Assembly: GCF_027942865.1 (NCBI RefSeq)
Contig: NC_134515.1
Location: 12,915,339 to 12,979,338, forward strand
From: Odontesthes bonariensis
Taxonomy: Eukaryota > Chordata > Actinopteri > Atheriniformes > Atherinopsidae
Length of the DNA stretch: 64,000 bases
Reading direction: 5' to 3'
Part shown: one piece after another, positions 1 to 10,436 of the stretch
Numbering within the stretch: the first letter of the stretch is position 1
Layout: each line of letters begins with the position of its first letter
The notes under the pieces: generated by a model
What the model saw: only the letters and a program-made list of their open reading frames with translations
Told to the model about the DNA's origin: nothing
Databases searched by the model: none
Position numbers and translations under genes: made by a program

Positions 1-39
1 CAAGCTCCTCAAAACCTTAACCTATGTACCACAACCTAC

Positions 40-171
40 CTTTATCTCATCGATCATGTCCTGGGTGAAAACTCCTTTTTCAAGTAGGGCATCATAGAGG
101 TTTGATGGATCTAAGTCTCTCACCAGATTAATCCTGTTTCGCTGAAGAATCTTCTTGTGTTGTTCCTCCAT
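40..171 (-). CDS. casp9: caspase-9, first coding exon (partial gene)
   Basis: This exon encodes 44 residues starting MEEQHKKILQRNRINLVRDL and ending in DEIK, followed by a good donor (AAAG then GTAGGT). The sequence is the start of a CARD, the death-fold domain through which caspase-9 binds Apaf-1 on the apoptosome. The rest of the CARD and the protease domain lie beyond the left edge. The ATG at 169-171 is chosen because the caspase-9 family begins its CARD directly at the initiator Met; the upstream in-frame sequence looks non-coding. Supporting context: dnajc16 lies head-to-head 900 bp away, the same pairing as human CASP9-DNAJC16. Another CARD protein is possible from the exon alone, but the synteny makes casp9 much more likely. 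Confidence 0.87.
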
Positions 172-1071
172 GCTCCATTCAGTACTAACAAAGCAAGAAG
201 ACAGAAAGAAAACTAAACGCTGTACCTGACATTTACTTGCTTTCACAACCACAGACGATGTCCTAAAACAAGACTTCTGCTCTGTAAAAATGAACCTTGT
301 TCGTGTACAATAAGGAGTGTCTTGTCGTTGTTTTTTTCTCGGTTGCACTGGTTATTTCCTTGTTTACATCACCGCTGCCTGTGATTGGTCAACCGGAGGA
401 AGCTAGAGGAACAAGGGGTGCGCTTGATTGTAGTCACGGCGCGTCGCAATTCCACGGGCAACGTGAGACATCCCGTTAACGTTAAAAATGGCGACCTGAA
501 AAACATTAAACCTAACGCATTAAAGAAAATAAAGCTGTCGCCAAATACTCAATCTCCCAAAATTACTTTCGCCAGTGGGAGCCTCCTTCTCTACTCCTGC
601 TTCCCAGCAGCAGGTTATTATCAGCCAGCCCTGGAGGAACTGTGGGATGCAGCGGAACACACCCCGTATTTCGCCGTCGTTTTACCTTAACCTTAGCTAG
701 AAAAAAAGGAGCAGAACCGTCCCTGTTCAATATATGTGGCGTAGTACCGGCTCACTGCATCTGCTCGAGATGTAGAGCTGTTGTGTAGCAGGTGTAGCAA
801 CGCCACCAGTCCTAACTGAAAAAAATGCGTCAACGTTTAATCCTCGAGGAACATCATTAATGCCACAGGCTATAGACCGTTTGCCTCTATACATTCTTAC
901 CTATTTCCCCCTAGCTTATGTAATTACCGTGCCATAATGCCATTTTGGAGGAACAGCTGCATATATATCTCAAATTTGTCAACCATCTAAAATCCGTGTG
1001 AACGATATGGAGGTCCTCGGTCCATTTTAACCTGACGGTGTTAGTTACTCGGATGTGTTAAGGTAACTGTG
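172..1071. promoter_or_regulatory. divergent casp9 / dnajc16 promoter and 5' UTR region
   Basis: About 900 bp separates the two divergent start codons. The 380-680 part has more CpG than the surrounding AT-rich DNA. It includes an inverted CCAAT box (ATTGG at 384-388) and a YY1-like AAAATGGCGAC near 485-495. No TATA box is well placed for either gene. An ORF across 385-690 has no recognisable domain and is taken as chance. The boundary between promoter and 5' UTR cannot be seen from sequence. Confidence 0.6.
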
Positions 1072-1244
1072 ATGGCAGGGTCAAAGATGTCTCTGCCACT
1101 GGCTGTGGTGGTGGTCCTGTCTGTGCTGCTGGCAGGATCAACCCATGCCGGGTCTGAGATGGACCCGTACAAAATATTAGGAGTAACCAGGAGTGCGAGT
1201 CTGACTGAGATCAAGAAGGTCTACAAGCGTCTCGCCAAAGAATG
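1072..1244 (+). CDS. dnajc16: dnajc16 exon 1: signal peptide and start of J domain
   Basis: Encodes a start Met, a Leu/Val-rich signal sequence ending near THAGSEM, then DPYKILGV, the first helix of the J domain. The ATG has G at -3 and +4. It ends in phase 2 before GTAATT. Confidence 0.9.
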
Positions 1245-4200
1245 GTAATTATTTTACTAATGACAGCGACTCGATGTCATAACATTCACTCATTTCCTGA
1301 CTAATGAGCATCTTCATCCAAAGGCATCCAGACAAAAACAAAAATCCAGGCGCTGAGGATATGTTCATCAAGATCACGAAATCTTACGAGGTTAGTCATT
1401 TTTAAATGGAATAATAACCCAAGACACAATGCTGTGCTTAAGTCTTGAGCCACTCCTCATTTCTTTATATTTTGACACATTTTCACGGAGAGTTTTAAAC
1501 TGGTCTCGAGCAACCGTTCTCCAGGCTTTCTGAAGGTCTTACCAAGGTTTTCATGGGACTGTGGCTGCCGTCAGCCCAGTTTATATTAGTTATATACCTG
1601 ACAATTTTTTTTAATTTTTTATTTATTTTTACAAGATTGGGCTTTTCTAGTTTGTTAAGCCAACTACCACTGGCCCATGAATCATTCAGGCATAAAAAGG
1701 CCCCTAACTCAAGGGATGAACCAGTTTTATGCCAACACATAACAGACAACTTAGCAAAGACGCTTAGTTACTAGCAGCCTGTTTCAAAGACAGTATCTGT
1801 TTTAATTGCTGCTGCTGCTGCATCTACAAAATAAGCCAAAGATATTTAAGTTTGACAGACTGAGTATTTTTTGCCCCAAGAAGATAATGTAGCTGAAAAC
1901 CTGATGCATTGTGTCCTTAATACTCTGAAGAAACTCAGTGTAGGGCAGATAAATGAATCTAATGATATTTCCCATTTTTCATGGCAATATAGAATAAGAA
2001 TAAACTTTTTTTTATGTAGGCTAGCACTTTGTAAAAAAAAAAAAGTTCTTCACATAGCAACAGATAAAACTGTAATGAAGTAAAAACAACTTAGAAACAA
2101 TACAACAATATAAAGTACAATAAAACTGTGGGGCAGTTTATAAAGAAATGAGGGGTGGCTCAAGATCTGTGTGCTAGTAATGTATACAAACAGGAACACG
2201 ACTTCCATGTTGATATTTGTTCTGCCTCAAATCTAGATCCTGTCCAGCGAGGACAAACGTGCCAATTACGACCGTTATGGGCAGACTGATGATACCCAGC
2301 CATATGGCAGTAGTCGTTACAGCCATCGCCGCGACAACTTTTACTTCGACGAGTCCTTCTTTAATTTCCCCTTCAACGGCAAGAACCACAGAGAGTTTAC
2401 CGACAGCAAGTACACACTGCACTTCAACCAGTACGTCCACGATGTGGTGCCTGACAGCTACAGGAGGCCGTACCTCATAAAGATCACCTCCGATTGGTGC
2501 TTCAGCTGCATCCATATCGAACCTGTCTGGAAGGATGTGGTGCAGGAGATGGAGAGTCTAGGTCCGGAATGAGCTCCAGAAAAATGTCTCGCATTCGTTT
2601 TCATGGAGTGAGTGAGTGAGGAAGTTTCATGTGTTTACGGATGTCCTGTCTTCGCAGGTGTTGGAATAGGTGTGGTGGATGTTGGCTACGAAAGGAGGTT
2701 AGCCAATCACCTCGGTGCTCACCGCACTCCATCCATACTGGGAGTCCTAAACGGAAAAGTGACGTTTTTCCATTATGCCGTAGCAAAGGAGCACCTGAGG
2801 CAATTCGTAGAAGACCTTCTTCCTCAGAGACTTGTGGAGCGGGTAAAAAAAATCTGCACACGAACAGCAACAGACTCACTTTATATAAAATCTAATAAAA
2901 AAAAAACTGTGCAGTAGGTGCTTCACAGTGCATCACACACATAAAAGTGACTGAAGCATCTCATATGTGATATATTTTAGGTCAGTGACAAGAATGACCA
3001 GCAGTTCTTGAAGAGCTGGCACGAGCTCAACAAGCCACACGTGCTTCTGTTTGACCAAGTGCCCGCAGTTCCTCTGCTGTACAAAGTAGGTGATTATTTC
3101 ATTTTGTTTCCATGTGAAAAGTCTTCGGGTGCCACCAGTAAAAACAAATCAATCATGCTTGTTTGTATCTCCTTAGCTGACAGCTTTTGCTTATAAGGAC
3201 TACTTGCAGTTTGGTTATGTGGATCAGGGCCTCACAGAGACTGTCAGTCTTCAGAAACGTTTCAATATTAACACTTACGCTCCGACCATGCTGGTCTTCA
3301 AAGAGAACATCGACAAGCCTGCTGATATCATACAGGTAAAGCAATGAGTAGCCTCTGGAAGTTGAAAGTCTTGTGTTTTTCTACAACTTTCTGCAACACG
3401 AACATTGTGACGTCTCTTCACTCTGCATTCCTTTCCAGGCTAAAGGAATGAAAAAGCAAATAATTGATGAGTTCATGTCAAACAACAAGTTCCTCCTTGC
3501 ACCACGGCTGGTCAATCAGAAGCTCTTTGATGAGCTCTGTCCCGTCAAACAGTTTCATAGACGCAGGAAGTAAGAGTCCAGTTTTTTGTATGAAAGCAAA
3601 CTGAATTTTCATATCTCATTCGTACTTCAAACTACTTTGATTGTTCTCCGTCCCCTCAGGTACTGTGTCCTGCTGATCACAAGGGATGAGGAGACAGTAT
3701 CTCTTGGGAACCAGGCGTTTCTCTCTTTTGCTTCCGCCAATACCAAGGAAGTGGTTCGGTTTGCCTATGTGTACCAGCGGCTGCAGCAGCCGCTCTGTGA
3801 CATCCTCATGCAGAGCAAGGACAGCTCACAGTCACCACCGCAGGTGCTCGCCCACGTGTTCAACACAAGTTCCACAATAACCTGATTTCCAAACAAGTTG
3901 GGATGCTGTGTGAAGCACAATGTGATGACCGATCTGCAGAGTTTGTACCCTTAAAGCTTGGAGCCACTGAGGTTTAGTATTATCTTGCTAAAAGAGGAAG
4001 ACGTCCTCTGGCGAGCAGCCTGTTTTGTTCCTTAACCTGTATTTAACTTTCAGCATCAATAGCTCCTCCACAGCTACCCATACCAGGTTAACTATGTATT
4101 TTACTTCACGTGGCAGAGTTTTAACGTGCATTTCTCGATGCTTTGATTAACTGTGCTCACTGACAACCGTTTTCAGCTTCAGATTTTTCCGTCTGTAATG

Positions 4201-6155
4201 CAGTGCTGCCTGGGAGCCTGAAGATCACAGCCATTCAATTCAGTAATCTTTCATTTTCCAATAATCTGTCGCTCCCGTTGCACCCCGCCCCCCAAACATT
4301 TTGCACAGCATCACAACTGTTTTGGAAACAGAGTTGCTTCTTTGCAAGTGAAACATATGAAAAACTTTACTCGCACAGTAAAGTGTGAGTTGTCATTGGC
4401 GATTTTTTTTGTCTGTTCTTGGCAGTGTGTGAATGTGTATTCCTTCTCATTTTCTCTGCGTCGGGTTGTGTGTGCAGGTGCTAATCCTGGAGCGCCGTAA
4501 TGCCGCCGGGAAGGCGTTCTTCAAGCCAGTTACCGCCTGGAATGGCAGTGAGGAAGACAGGCAGCGTCTTCTGGAGGAGCTGGAGCGACTTCAAAAGGAC
4601 CCATCTATCCTCATCCATGACGCCATGCTGCCCGAACTCAATAATGAGTTTGCTTCGGTATGTGTCCTTATGACTAAAATCCACGGTACAATGTGCTGCT
4701 GATATTCATAAATGCCAACCAAACGGTGTTACTAAGCCCGTTTTTACCATAATTCTGTAGATGTTTGTAATTCGGTGGATCTATGCATCTTACGATTACC
4801 TCACTGAAGTCATCGATGATATTCTACATAACAACTGGTAGGTGTAACTCAGGTATAATGTTAAATCATGATATTATTTTAATTGTTTCTCTTTATATTC
4901 TTTTAAGTATTTTTAATGCTTCTTCCACTCCCTGCTGCAATGCTTGTATTTTATGTAAAGCACTTTGAATTGTTTTGTACATGAAATGTGCTATACAAAT
5001 AAATTTGATTTGATGATATGATATGATATGTAAAAAAAACTAACCTCTTTCCGCCTGACTTGTTGATGACTTAGGCGTGAGATGATGCCACTTCTGTCCC
5101 TCATCTTCTCTGCCTTGTTCATCTTGTTTGGAACCGTGGTCATCCAGGCCTTCAGGTTTGTCATATTCAAAATTACAGTGAAATAAAAATGTGGGTAATG
5201 TAATTCAACCAGTTACAAAGAAAGTTAAGGAGCAGGAGGCTAAAACAAAGAAATGTTTTTTTTTTCTTCCTGTCACTGCAGTGACTCAAGTGATGATAAC
5301 AAGACAAAGCCGAAGGCAAAAGATGGGACGAATGCAGAAAATGGCTCATCGGGGAACAGTAGCACCTCAGGGCAAGAAAACCTTTCTACCTCTTGTTTTT
5401 AAGTGTGAGATTCATTTGTATTTATTGTCCACTGTTGATTTTAGTCGGCCTCCTAAAAAGAATTTTGTGGAGGTGACGGAGTTGACGGACATCACCTACG
5501 TGAGCAACTTGGTGAAGCTGAGGCCGGGACACATGAACATAGTGCTTGTGCTCACTGACGCCTCCAAGAACATCCTCCTGAGCAAGTTCGCCAAAGAGGT
5601 CTTCTCATTCACTGGGTAAGCTTCAAAAATTCTGTGTTAAGCTGAAGAAGTCCATGATTTGAGTTTAATCTGTGTTATTTATAGATACTTCCTTTTGATC
5701 CCTCCAGGAGCATGACGCTGCATTTCTCCTTCCTGAACATTGACAAGCACAGCGAGTGGATGAACACGCTGCTGGAGTATGCTCAGGACGCCATGCAGAT
5801 AGACACGGACGAGGATGACGCGGGGAGCCGAAAAACGGATTACACAGGCTACGTGCTGGCACTAAACGGCCATAAGAAGTACCTGTGTCTGTTTAAGCCC
5901 GTCTACACTGGAGAAGACCTGGACAGTAAGTCGTCTGAGGATGAAGGAGGGGCGTCAGGAGGAAAGTCGAGGTCCAGTTCCCGCGACGATCACCCACCAC
6001 GCAAATCCAACCGCTCCCGCAGCTTATCCACCCTGCAAATCCACCACAAACTGGACCGCCTCGGGTTGTGGATGGAAAGACTCATGGAGGGCACTTTGCC
6101 CCGTTACTACGTCCCGGCTTGGCCGGGACTTGACAAGATTACTCCCAGTAAATAG
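1072..6155 (+). CDS. dnajc16: DnaJ homolog subfamily C member 16 (ERdj8), complete, 14 coding exons
   Basis: Joined exons: 1072-1244, 1324-1390, 2237-2561, 2658-2842, 2981-3085, 3177-3335, 3439-3569, 3660-3843, 4478-4657, 4761-4837, 5075-5155, 5282-5371, 5445-5615, 5708-6155. All phases agree and give 791 residues plus a stop; the human protein is about 780. Seen in order: a hydrophobic signal sequence (about 7-24), a J domain (about 31-97) with HPD at 59-61, thioredoxin-like sequence with CFSC at 168-171, a long DNAJC16-specific middle, one transmembrane helix (about 533-555), then a conserved tail containing YTGYVLALNGHKKY. DNAJC16/ERdj8 is an ER membrane J protein reported to affect autophagosome size. 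The J domain recruits Hsp70 (BiP). The ATG at 1072 is used; an in-frame ATG at 1087 is an alternative. Intron 12 appears to be GC-AG. Confidence 0.93.
1324..1390 (+). CDS. dnajc16: dnajc16 exon 2: HPD motif of J domain
   Basis: The codon split by the intron is Trp, followed by HPDKNKNPGAEDMF. This is the HPD loop that stimulates Hsp70 ATPase. Acceptor CCAAAG, donor GTTAGT, ends in phase 0. Confidence 0.9.
1391..2236 (+). other. dnajc16 intron 2
   Basis: The gene's largest intron (846 bp). It is AT-rich with short A and T runs. I see no coding sequence or recognisable transposon in it. Confidence 0.7.
2237..2561 (+). CDS. dnajc16: dnajc16 exon 3: end of J domain, thioredoxin CFSC
   Basis: Begins ILSSEDKRANYDRYGQ, the last J-domain helix, and continues into thioredoxin-like sequence containing SDWCFSCIHIEPVW. 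Ends in phase 1 within a Gly codon. The donor GTCCGG is weak but is required by the downstream frame (LG then VGIGVVD). Confidence 0.9.
2658..2842 (+). CDS. dnajc16: dnajc16 exon 4: thioredoxin-like domain continued
   Basis: Encodes VGIGVVDVGYERRLANHLG and TPSILGVLNGKVTFF, the thioredoxin cis-Pro region (TPS). Acceptor TTCGCAG, ends in phase 0 at GTAAAA. Confidence 0.92.
2981..3085 (+). CDS. dnajc16: dnajc16 exon 5
   Basis: Encodes 35 residues including NKPHVLLFDQVPAVPLLYK, closely matching the family. Acceptor TATTTTAG, donor GTAGGT, phase 0 at both ends. Confidence 0.92.
3177..3335 (+). CDS. dnajc16: dnajc16 exon 6
   Basis: Encodes 53 residues, LTAFAYKDYLQFGYVD to KPADIIQ, in the second thioredoxin-like region. 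Phase 0 at both ends; acceptor CTCCTTAG, donor GTAAAG. Confidence 0.92.
3439..3569 (+). CDS. dnajc16: dnajc16 exon 7
   Basis: Encodes AKGMKKQIIDEFMSNNKFLL to CPVKQFHRRRK, ending in phase 2 at GTAAGA. Confidence 0.92.
3660..3843 (+). CDS. dnajc16: dnajc16 exon 8
   Basis: Encodes YCVLLITRDEETVSLGNQAF to SSQSPPQ. It ends in phase 0 at CAG before GTGCTC; reading on past this donor soon meets a stop. Confidence 0.88.
3844..4477 (+). other. dnajc16 intron 8
   Basis: 634 bp of AT-rich DNA with no exon or transposon that I can recognise. Confidence 0.65.
4478..4657 (+). CDS. dnajc16: dnajc16 exon 9
   Basis: Encodes 60 residues beginning VLILERRNAAGKAFFKP and ending LNNEFAS. Acceptor TGTGCAG, donor GTATGT, phase 0. 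Confidence 0.9.
4761..4837 (+). CDS. dnajc16: dnajc16 exon 10
   Basis: Encodes MFVIRWIYASYDYLTEVIDD and ILHNN, ending in phase 2 inside a Trp codon. It lies just before the membrane segment. Confidence 0.9.
4877..5030 (-). repeat. dispersed fish repeat in dnajc16 intron 10
   Basis: This is the reverse complement of the host repeat at 10437-10970. Shared blocks include TTTGTATAGCACATTTCATG, AATTCAAAGTGCTTTACAT and a poly-purine segment reading AATATAAAGAGAAACAA. It ends in short ATGAT/ATATG repeats, like a retroposon tail. I take it as a non-autonomous element of about 150 bp. Confidence 0.75.
5075..5155 (+). CDS. dnajc16: dnajc16 exon 11: transmembrane segment
   Basis: Encodes WREMMPLLSLIFSALFILFG followed by TVVIQAF, a single hydrophobic helix anchoring the protein in the ER membrane. 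Enters and leaves in phase 2. Confidence 0.93.
5282..5371 (+). CDS. dnajc16: dnajc16 exon 12: acidic/Ser linker after the membrane helix
   Basis: Encodes SDSSDDNKTKPKAKDGTNAE and NGSSGNSSTSG, low-complexity as in orthologues. The end is set by the next exon, which needs phase 2. The only site I find that satisfies this is CAGG followed by GCAAGA, a GC donor. No GT in the exon gives that phase before the stop at 5400. Confidence 0.72.
5372..5444 (+). other. probable GC-AG intron of dnajc16 (73 nt)
   Basis: Begins GCAAGA and ends GATTTTAG. Removing it joins STSG to RPPKKNFVEV in frame. Very short introns are normal in fish. The GC donor is inferred from reading frame only. Confidence 0.65.
5445..5615 (+). 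CDS. dnajc16: dnajc16 exon 13
   Basis: Encodes RPPKKNFVEVTELTDITYVS to FAKEVFSFTG. RPGHMNIVLVL is strongly conserved with mammalian DNAJC16. Ends in phase 2 at GTAAGC. Confidence 0.92.
5708..6155 (+). CDS. dnajc16: dnajc16 exon 14: C-terminal exon and stop
   Basis: Encodes SMTLHFSFLNIDKHSEWMNT, the conserved YTGYVLALNGHKKYLCLFKP, a Ser/Arg/acidic low-complexity stretch, then LWMERLMEGTLPRYYVPAWP and a short tail before TAG at 6153-6155. Confidence 0.93.
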
Positions 6156-7510
6156 ATCAAAGACAGAAAAAATTTACTTCCTGTCACTCCAATGGTTTTG
6201 ATTATCACGGACGTTTGACAAAAGCTGTTTTTGGTATTTCAAGTGTGGGCAATATTACCAAATTGGCTTTAGTCCAACACATCCTTTACTGAACCGCTTA
6301 CACTCATTTTGTTTTCAACTGCTGTTGGTCATATTTTATTCAGGAAAATGCTGCCGCAGCTTTGTGAGGATGGCACTAAATCACTGTGGCCACCTGTGCT
6401 CCCGTTTTCCCTGCAAGCGGTTCCACTCAGCCACACGAAGACAGGAACTGTCAAAACACTCCTCTGGCATCTGTTTTTGACCTGTCGGGGCTCGTTTGTT
6501 AGACCCGTTTTTCATTTTCCGTACAGCATCACACTTAGCTGTTCACATAAGGATAATTAAAGGGAGAGAAGTTCCTTTCCTGCTGGCTTCTTTTCACCTT
6601 CCTGCACCGTTGCTTGAAGTGGCTGTGAACTGAACAATTTTTGTTTGTTTAGGAGATTTGCACAAATGGTCAAGAAGGGTCTTCTCAGCTTTCCAACCAT
6701 TCACCAAGTTGTCTGGACGGTGTATAAAGCCTCCTTTGATGAATACTGTGAATCATAGATGCATGAACCTAATATTTAATGTCTTTGCCTTTTCATGCAT
6801 CTCAGCTCATTTTTGTTGTTAGAAAGATTTCCAAAATGCTGAGTCTATCGTGCAATATAGCATACTGCTGTCATGGCGATGCCTTTTACCCGGGACCTCA
6901 AGGTGTACTCCATGTTCTTCCTTGGTGGTGGTTGCAAGTAAACTAAACTTTTTCTTTTTCTCGTTACTTTATAACTGTTGGGGTTGTGGTTTAAAATGTG
7001 CACCGCGACAAATAAGAGTTGTTTTGCAGCTGTCATCTGCGAAGCAACACTAGTAAGTTAGTCAGTAGCTTCATGTAGCAATGAGCAAGTTGTATATTTT
7101 GTCTTCAGGATGTTTTCCCAAAAACCTGTGATCCACTGATTCACCATCTTTTGTCAACAAAAAGTGGAAAGCATGTGCTTGCTTAGTTTATCGATTTGTT
7201 TTGTCCACATGAAGTTAGAAAAATGCCGTCAATATCAGTTTGTTGGTACTTATTGATGTGAATATTACGCATATTACTCTCATCTATGGACGGCTACTTT
7301 AAAGAGTACATCGTTCGAAAGGTAAAACGAAAGTTTGACATTACCAAATAATGTAGAGATGTTTTTTTTTTTATGTTTAATACGTGTAACATTGATATCT
7401 GCAACTGTAAGATGTTTCAGGTTGTCTTAAATGCATTTATCCTCCTGCTGTTTGTAATACATTCCAATTTATGTTTATTAAATAAAAGAATAAATTTTAA
7501 GCTGAATTTT
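6156..7510 (+). other. dnajc16 3' UTR (inferred)
   Basis: About 1.35 kb of non-coding, T-rich DNA runs from the stop to the first strong tandem poly(A) signals. The end point is inferred from those signals; no other gene is seen here. Confidence 0.6.
7481..7494 (+). promoter_or_regulatory. tandem AATAAA poly(A) signals, dnajc16
   Basis: Two AATAAA hexamers at 7481-7486 and 7489-7494 are the first clear cluster downstream of the stop. Confidence 0.6.
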
Positions 7511-9150
7511 CTTCCCATAGAAGTTTACTTAGCAGGGTTTGGCAGCCAAATCAATGGGCGTTTGTAATGTACCTTTCAAACACGCATTCAATCACCACAA
7601 AGCGAGCATTTGACACACGACGGAGCGACCGCAGGATCTGCAGTACAAAAGAAAAGAAAAAACTATCCAACAGTAAATTACAGTTTAGTGCGTTGTTGTT
7701 GCTGTTCTCAGTCTTATTGCAGTTATCACTTCAAACTGTTTCCATTGATTTTTTAGATCATGGATCAGATTTACTGGGATAAAATGGCCAAACAGGCTGT
7801 TAAGCTGCTTCTTCTCATAGCAGAGTCATTTTTTCTATTTAGAGGGTTTGCGACATCTGGGACGTGTGGGGAGAGGGGATCATCACGAGTCTGCATTAGC
7901 TTCTATGATGGGTATCTTTAGGACATAATTTTGACTCCCGCAGTCTTCAACCTGCAGGTCAATACAACAAAGAGTGGGGGAACTGGACCTCTGGGCTACC
8001 TTGACTATAAATAAATAATGACTTGAAAAATCAGTCCAAATTGTCAAACCACACTGTAGACATGTGAGAGATTGCTCAGATGTTACAAACTGTGAATGCA
8101 ACGTGAACATCAAAAACTACATCAAGCAAGCTTTTATTAGCCTGTGACCGACTTGCTTGGTTCCAAGTAGAGTTGGTCCCCAGCTTTTTTGGAATCGTAC
8201 GCAAAGTCTTACGTTAAGATTGTATTTCTTAAAGAAAACAAAAAACGCTTAATTTAAGGCTCAGCAACAGAAGACAGGAGTCAGGTTGGTCCACCGCTCA
8301 CAGGAGTGGAGTCACATCAAAGTAGATCTATGCACACTAAAAGCCACACAGACCTCTGACTGAGCTTTGAGTGAAAGTGGTTCTCCCATACTACATAACC
8401 CTAACTGACCAATGGGGAGACAGAGATCTAATATTAGAGAGCTAAGACAGCCACATGCTCTCTGATTTATTCGGACATTACTCACTTTATCAAACTATAA
8501 AAGATTAAAAAGACCTTTCTAGAAAGTTTCCTTCTAAAAAGGCATACAGTTTCTTATGGGTGTCCCATTAAGAGCCTTCCATTTACTCTACTGCAGGTCT
8601 CAACATCTGCACATCGGTATAACGCTGTTTGCACAAATTGCTACAGTAACTGTGAAGAAAATATGACAAGTGAAAGATCATTTGTGACAGTAAAAAGATA
8701 TGCAGGATGAGTACTTTATGTGAGAAACGTGTTGCATGAGGTATTGTCAAAAAGATTCTGTATTTGTCCACGAACAGCGACTCATGCCTCAGCTCAGGTG
8801 GTAGCTCTCTCTGCAGACATCTAGTAAACACAAACAGGGCAACAGTTTGAAGCAAGCTGAAGTGTGAACATGAGCTCAACCGTTTTTATTTTCAATACGC
8901 ACACAGATGTTTACCTCGTACAGCAAGACGAGTTGCTGCACGAGCTGAAAAAAAACAGCGGTGTAATGACACTCTCAGAAAACAGAGAATACCTCAAATA
9001 AAAAGTCATGCCTAAGTCAACCAAAACCGTTTAATTCTGAGATATAGCACAGTAAAGTCAGCCTTTTTTTTTGTGACGAGCAAATACATGGAAGAAATCA
9101 ATATTTAAAAAAAAAAAGAAACCTGTATTTTCTGTGTTGGAGTGGAGCTT
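7511..9150. other. intergenic, no gene supported
   Basis: AT-rich DNA with short chance ORFs only. A minus-strand AATAAA-type hexamer lies near 8131, but I could not find a gene it would serve. Confidence 0.55.
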
Positions 9151-9154
9151 GGTT

Positions 9155-9400
9155 GTCAAGGATGAGGTGGTTGTATGTTGATTAAGATTCTCAGTCACTC
9201 AGGTCATGGTGCTCACAAGAGCGTGAATAAGGGACACTGGAATCCTTCTTGGATCTTGAAGATTTTTCACCTAATGGGTCTGAGTGGGACTCCCTCCTTG
9301 TGTATCTTGGGTAGTCCATGGATGCACCATCTTTTTGCCTTGACGCTCTCTTTTGCTGTTGCCTCCATCGTGACCTCCATTGTCTCCCCGCCCTTTGTGT
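9155..9400 (-). mobile_element. Penelope-like retroelement relic
   Basis: On the minus strand one frame reads CIHGLPKIHKEGVPLRPI (about 9271-9338). This is the GLPKIHK...PLRPI signature near the start of the reverse transcriptase of fish Penelope-like elements of the Neptune type. The frame then breaks, and the sequence jumps to what looks like the element's terminal region, ending in a block resembling CTGAGTGACTGAGAATCTT (about 9180-9200). So it is a short, internally deleted, non-functional fragment. The assignment rests on motif recall; the outer limits are approximate. Confidence 0.65.
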
Positions 9401-9444
9401 GCCGTCATCCAGAAGACAAACATAAAAAGAAACAGAATTTATAG

Positions 9445-10430
9445 TTGAATCAAACGGTACATAAACCGATCCACAAGTCTAACATTAGTATGAGTGAGTA
9501 TTGATTAGCTTGTTGTGGGAAATGTAGTCATTCAGTAACTGTCACGTTGAACATGCCAGAACCTTTTACAAATTGAAACCCACAAACAACAACAGAAGCT
9601 TCTGCAGTCTGTGCTTCAGCCAACACTTCCCACTCTGTAACATATCAAACAAACGCCACAACAAAGTTCAGTCGTATTGAACAGAAACTGTATGCTGCAA
9701 GTTGGCTTGAAGGGAAACAGTTTGAACCTTTTGAGGAAGTTTGTTTCTTCTGTCTCGGAGCCAGACGCTTCTCAGCTTCAGAGTGACAAAAACTTGGAAG
9801 AAAACCTCACGCCGCACCTAATTAAAGGCCATATTGAGGCCAACATAACATTTAAAGAGATTAGGTCCATTTTATGTACAACAGGGAACATAATGGCTGA
9901 TGTATCGTATAATTCTGATTGGTTAACTTACCTGCTTATTACTGGGAGTTTATGAAATCTGATAAACTGCTGATTACCTTGAAATAATCCTCAACAGACA
10001 GAAGAAGAACTGGAAAGCAACACATTCATATTATCCCGCACAAAACTGAAAAATTTTAGTGGGGAGGGCTATCCTGTCTATCCTGGAGGGCAGTGAGCTG
10101 TAGGGTTGAGAAGCCCATTTTGCTTAGTAGCTGGAATGTCAGTTTTTAAAGGTAACTGCAGTGCCATGGGTATCATATTGCATCATCAAATGGTAGAAAA
10201 ACTTGCAAAAAGATCAAAATCATGTTGTGAACAATATGACACTTGTTTTCTACCCCCTGGTGGACACCTTTTGCACTACAATCATTATCATTATCATCAA
10301 TGGCTCAACCCCATTAGCTCCCAGCTAAACTGCTATTCATTTTTTTTCAACTCTAAATTGATAAAAAAAAAAACCTTGATGATATTTAATTTGCCTTTTG
10401 CTACATTTCATAGTTACACCATGAAATCTA
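9445..10430. other. intergenic, no gene supported
   Basis: AT-rich, with only short ORFs that match no family I know. Confidence 0.5.
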
Positions 10431-10436
10431 TGTTCT

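Noticed and set aside
385..690. 101-codon plus ORF between casp9 and dnajc16
   Set aside because: No domain; lies in the CpG-richer promoter where chance ORFs are expected.
5191..5619. 142-codon ORF running through dnajc16 intron 11, exon 12, intron 12 and exon 13
   Set aside because: It uses the wrong frame across exon 12; the conserved part only begins at exon 13.
8583..8879. 98-codon minus ORF with a downstream AATAAA near 8131
   Set aside because: No family resemblance, no splice partners, and composition like surrounding intergenic DNA.
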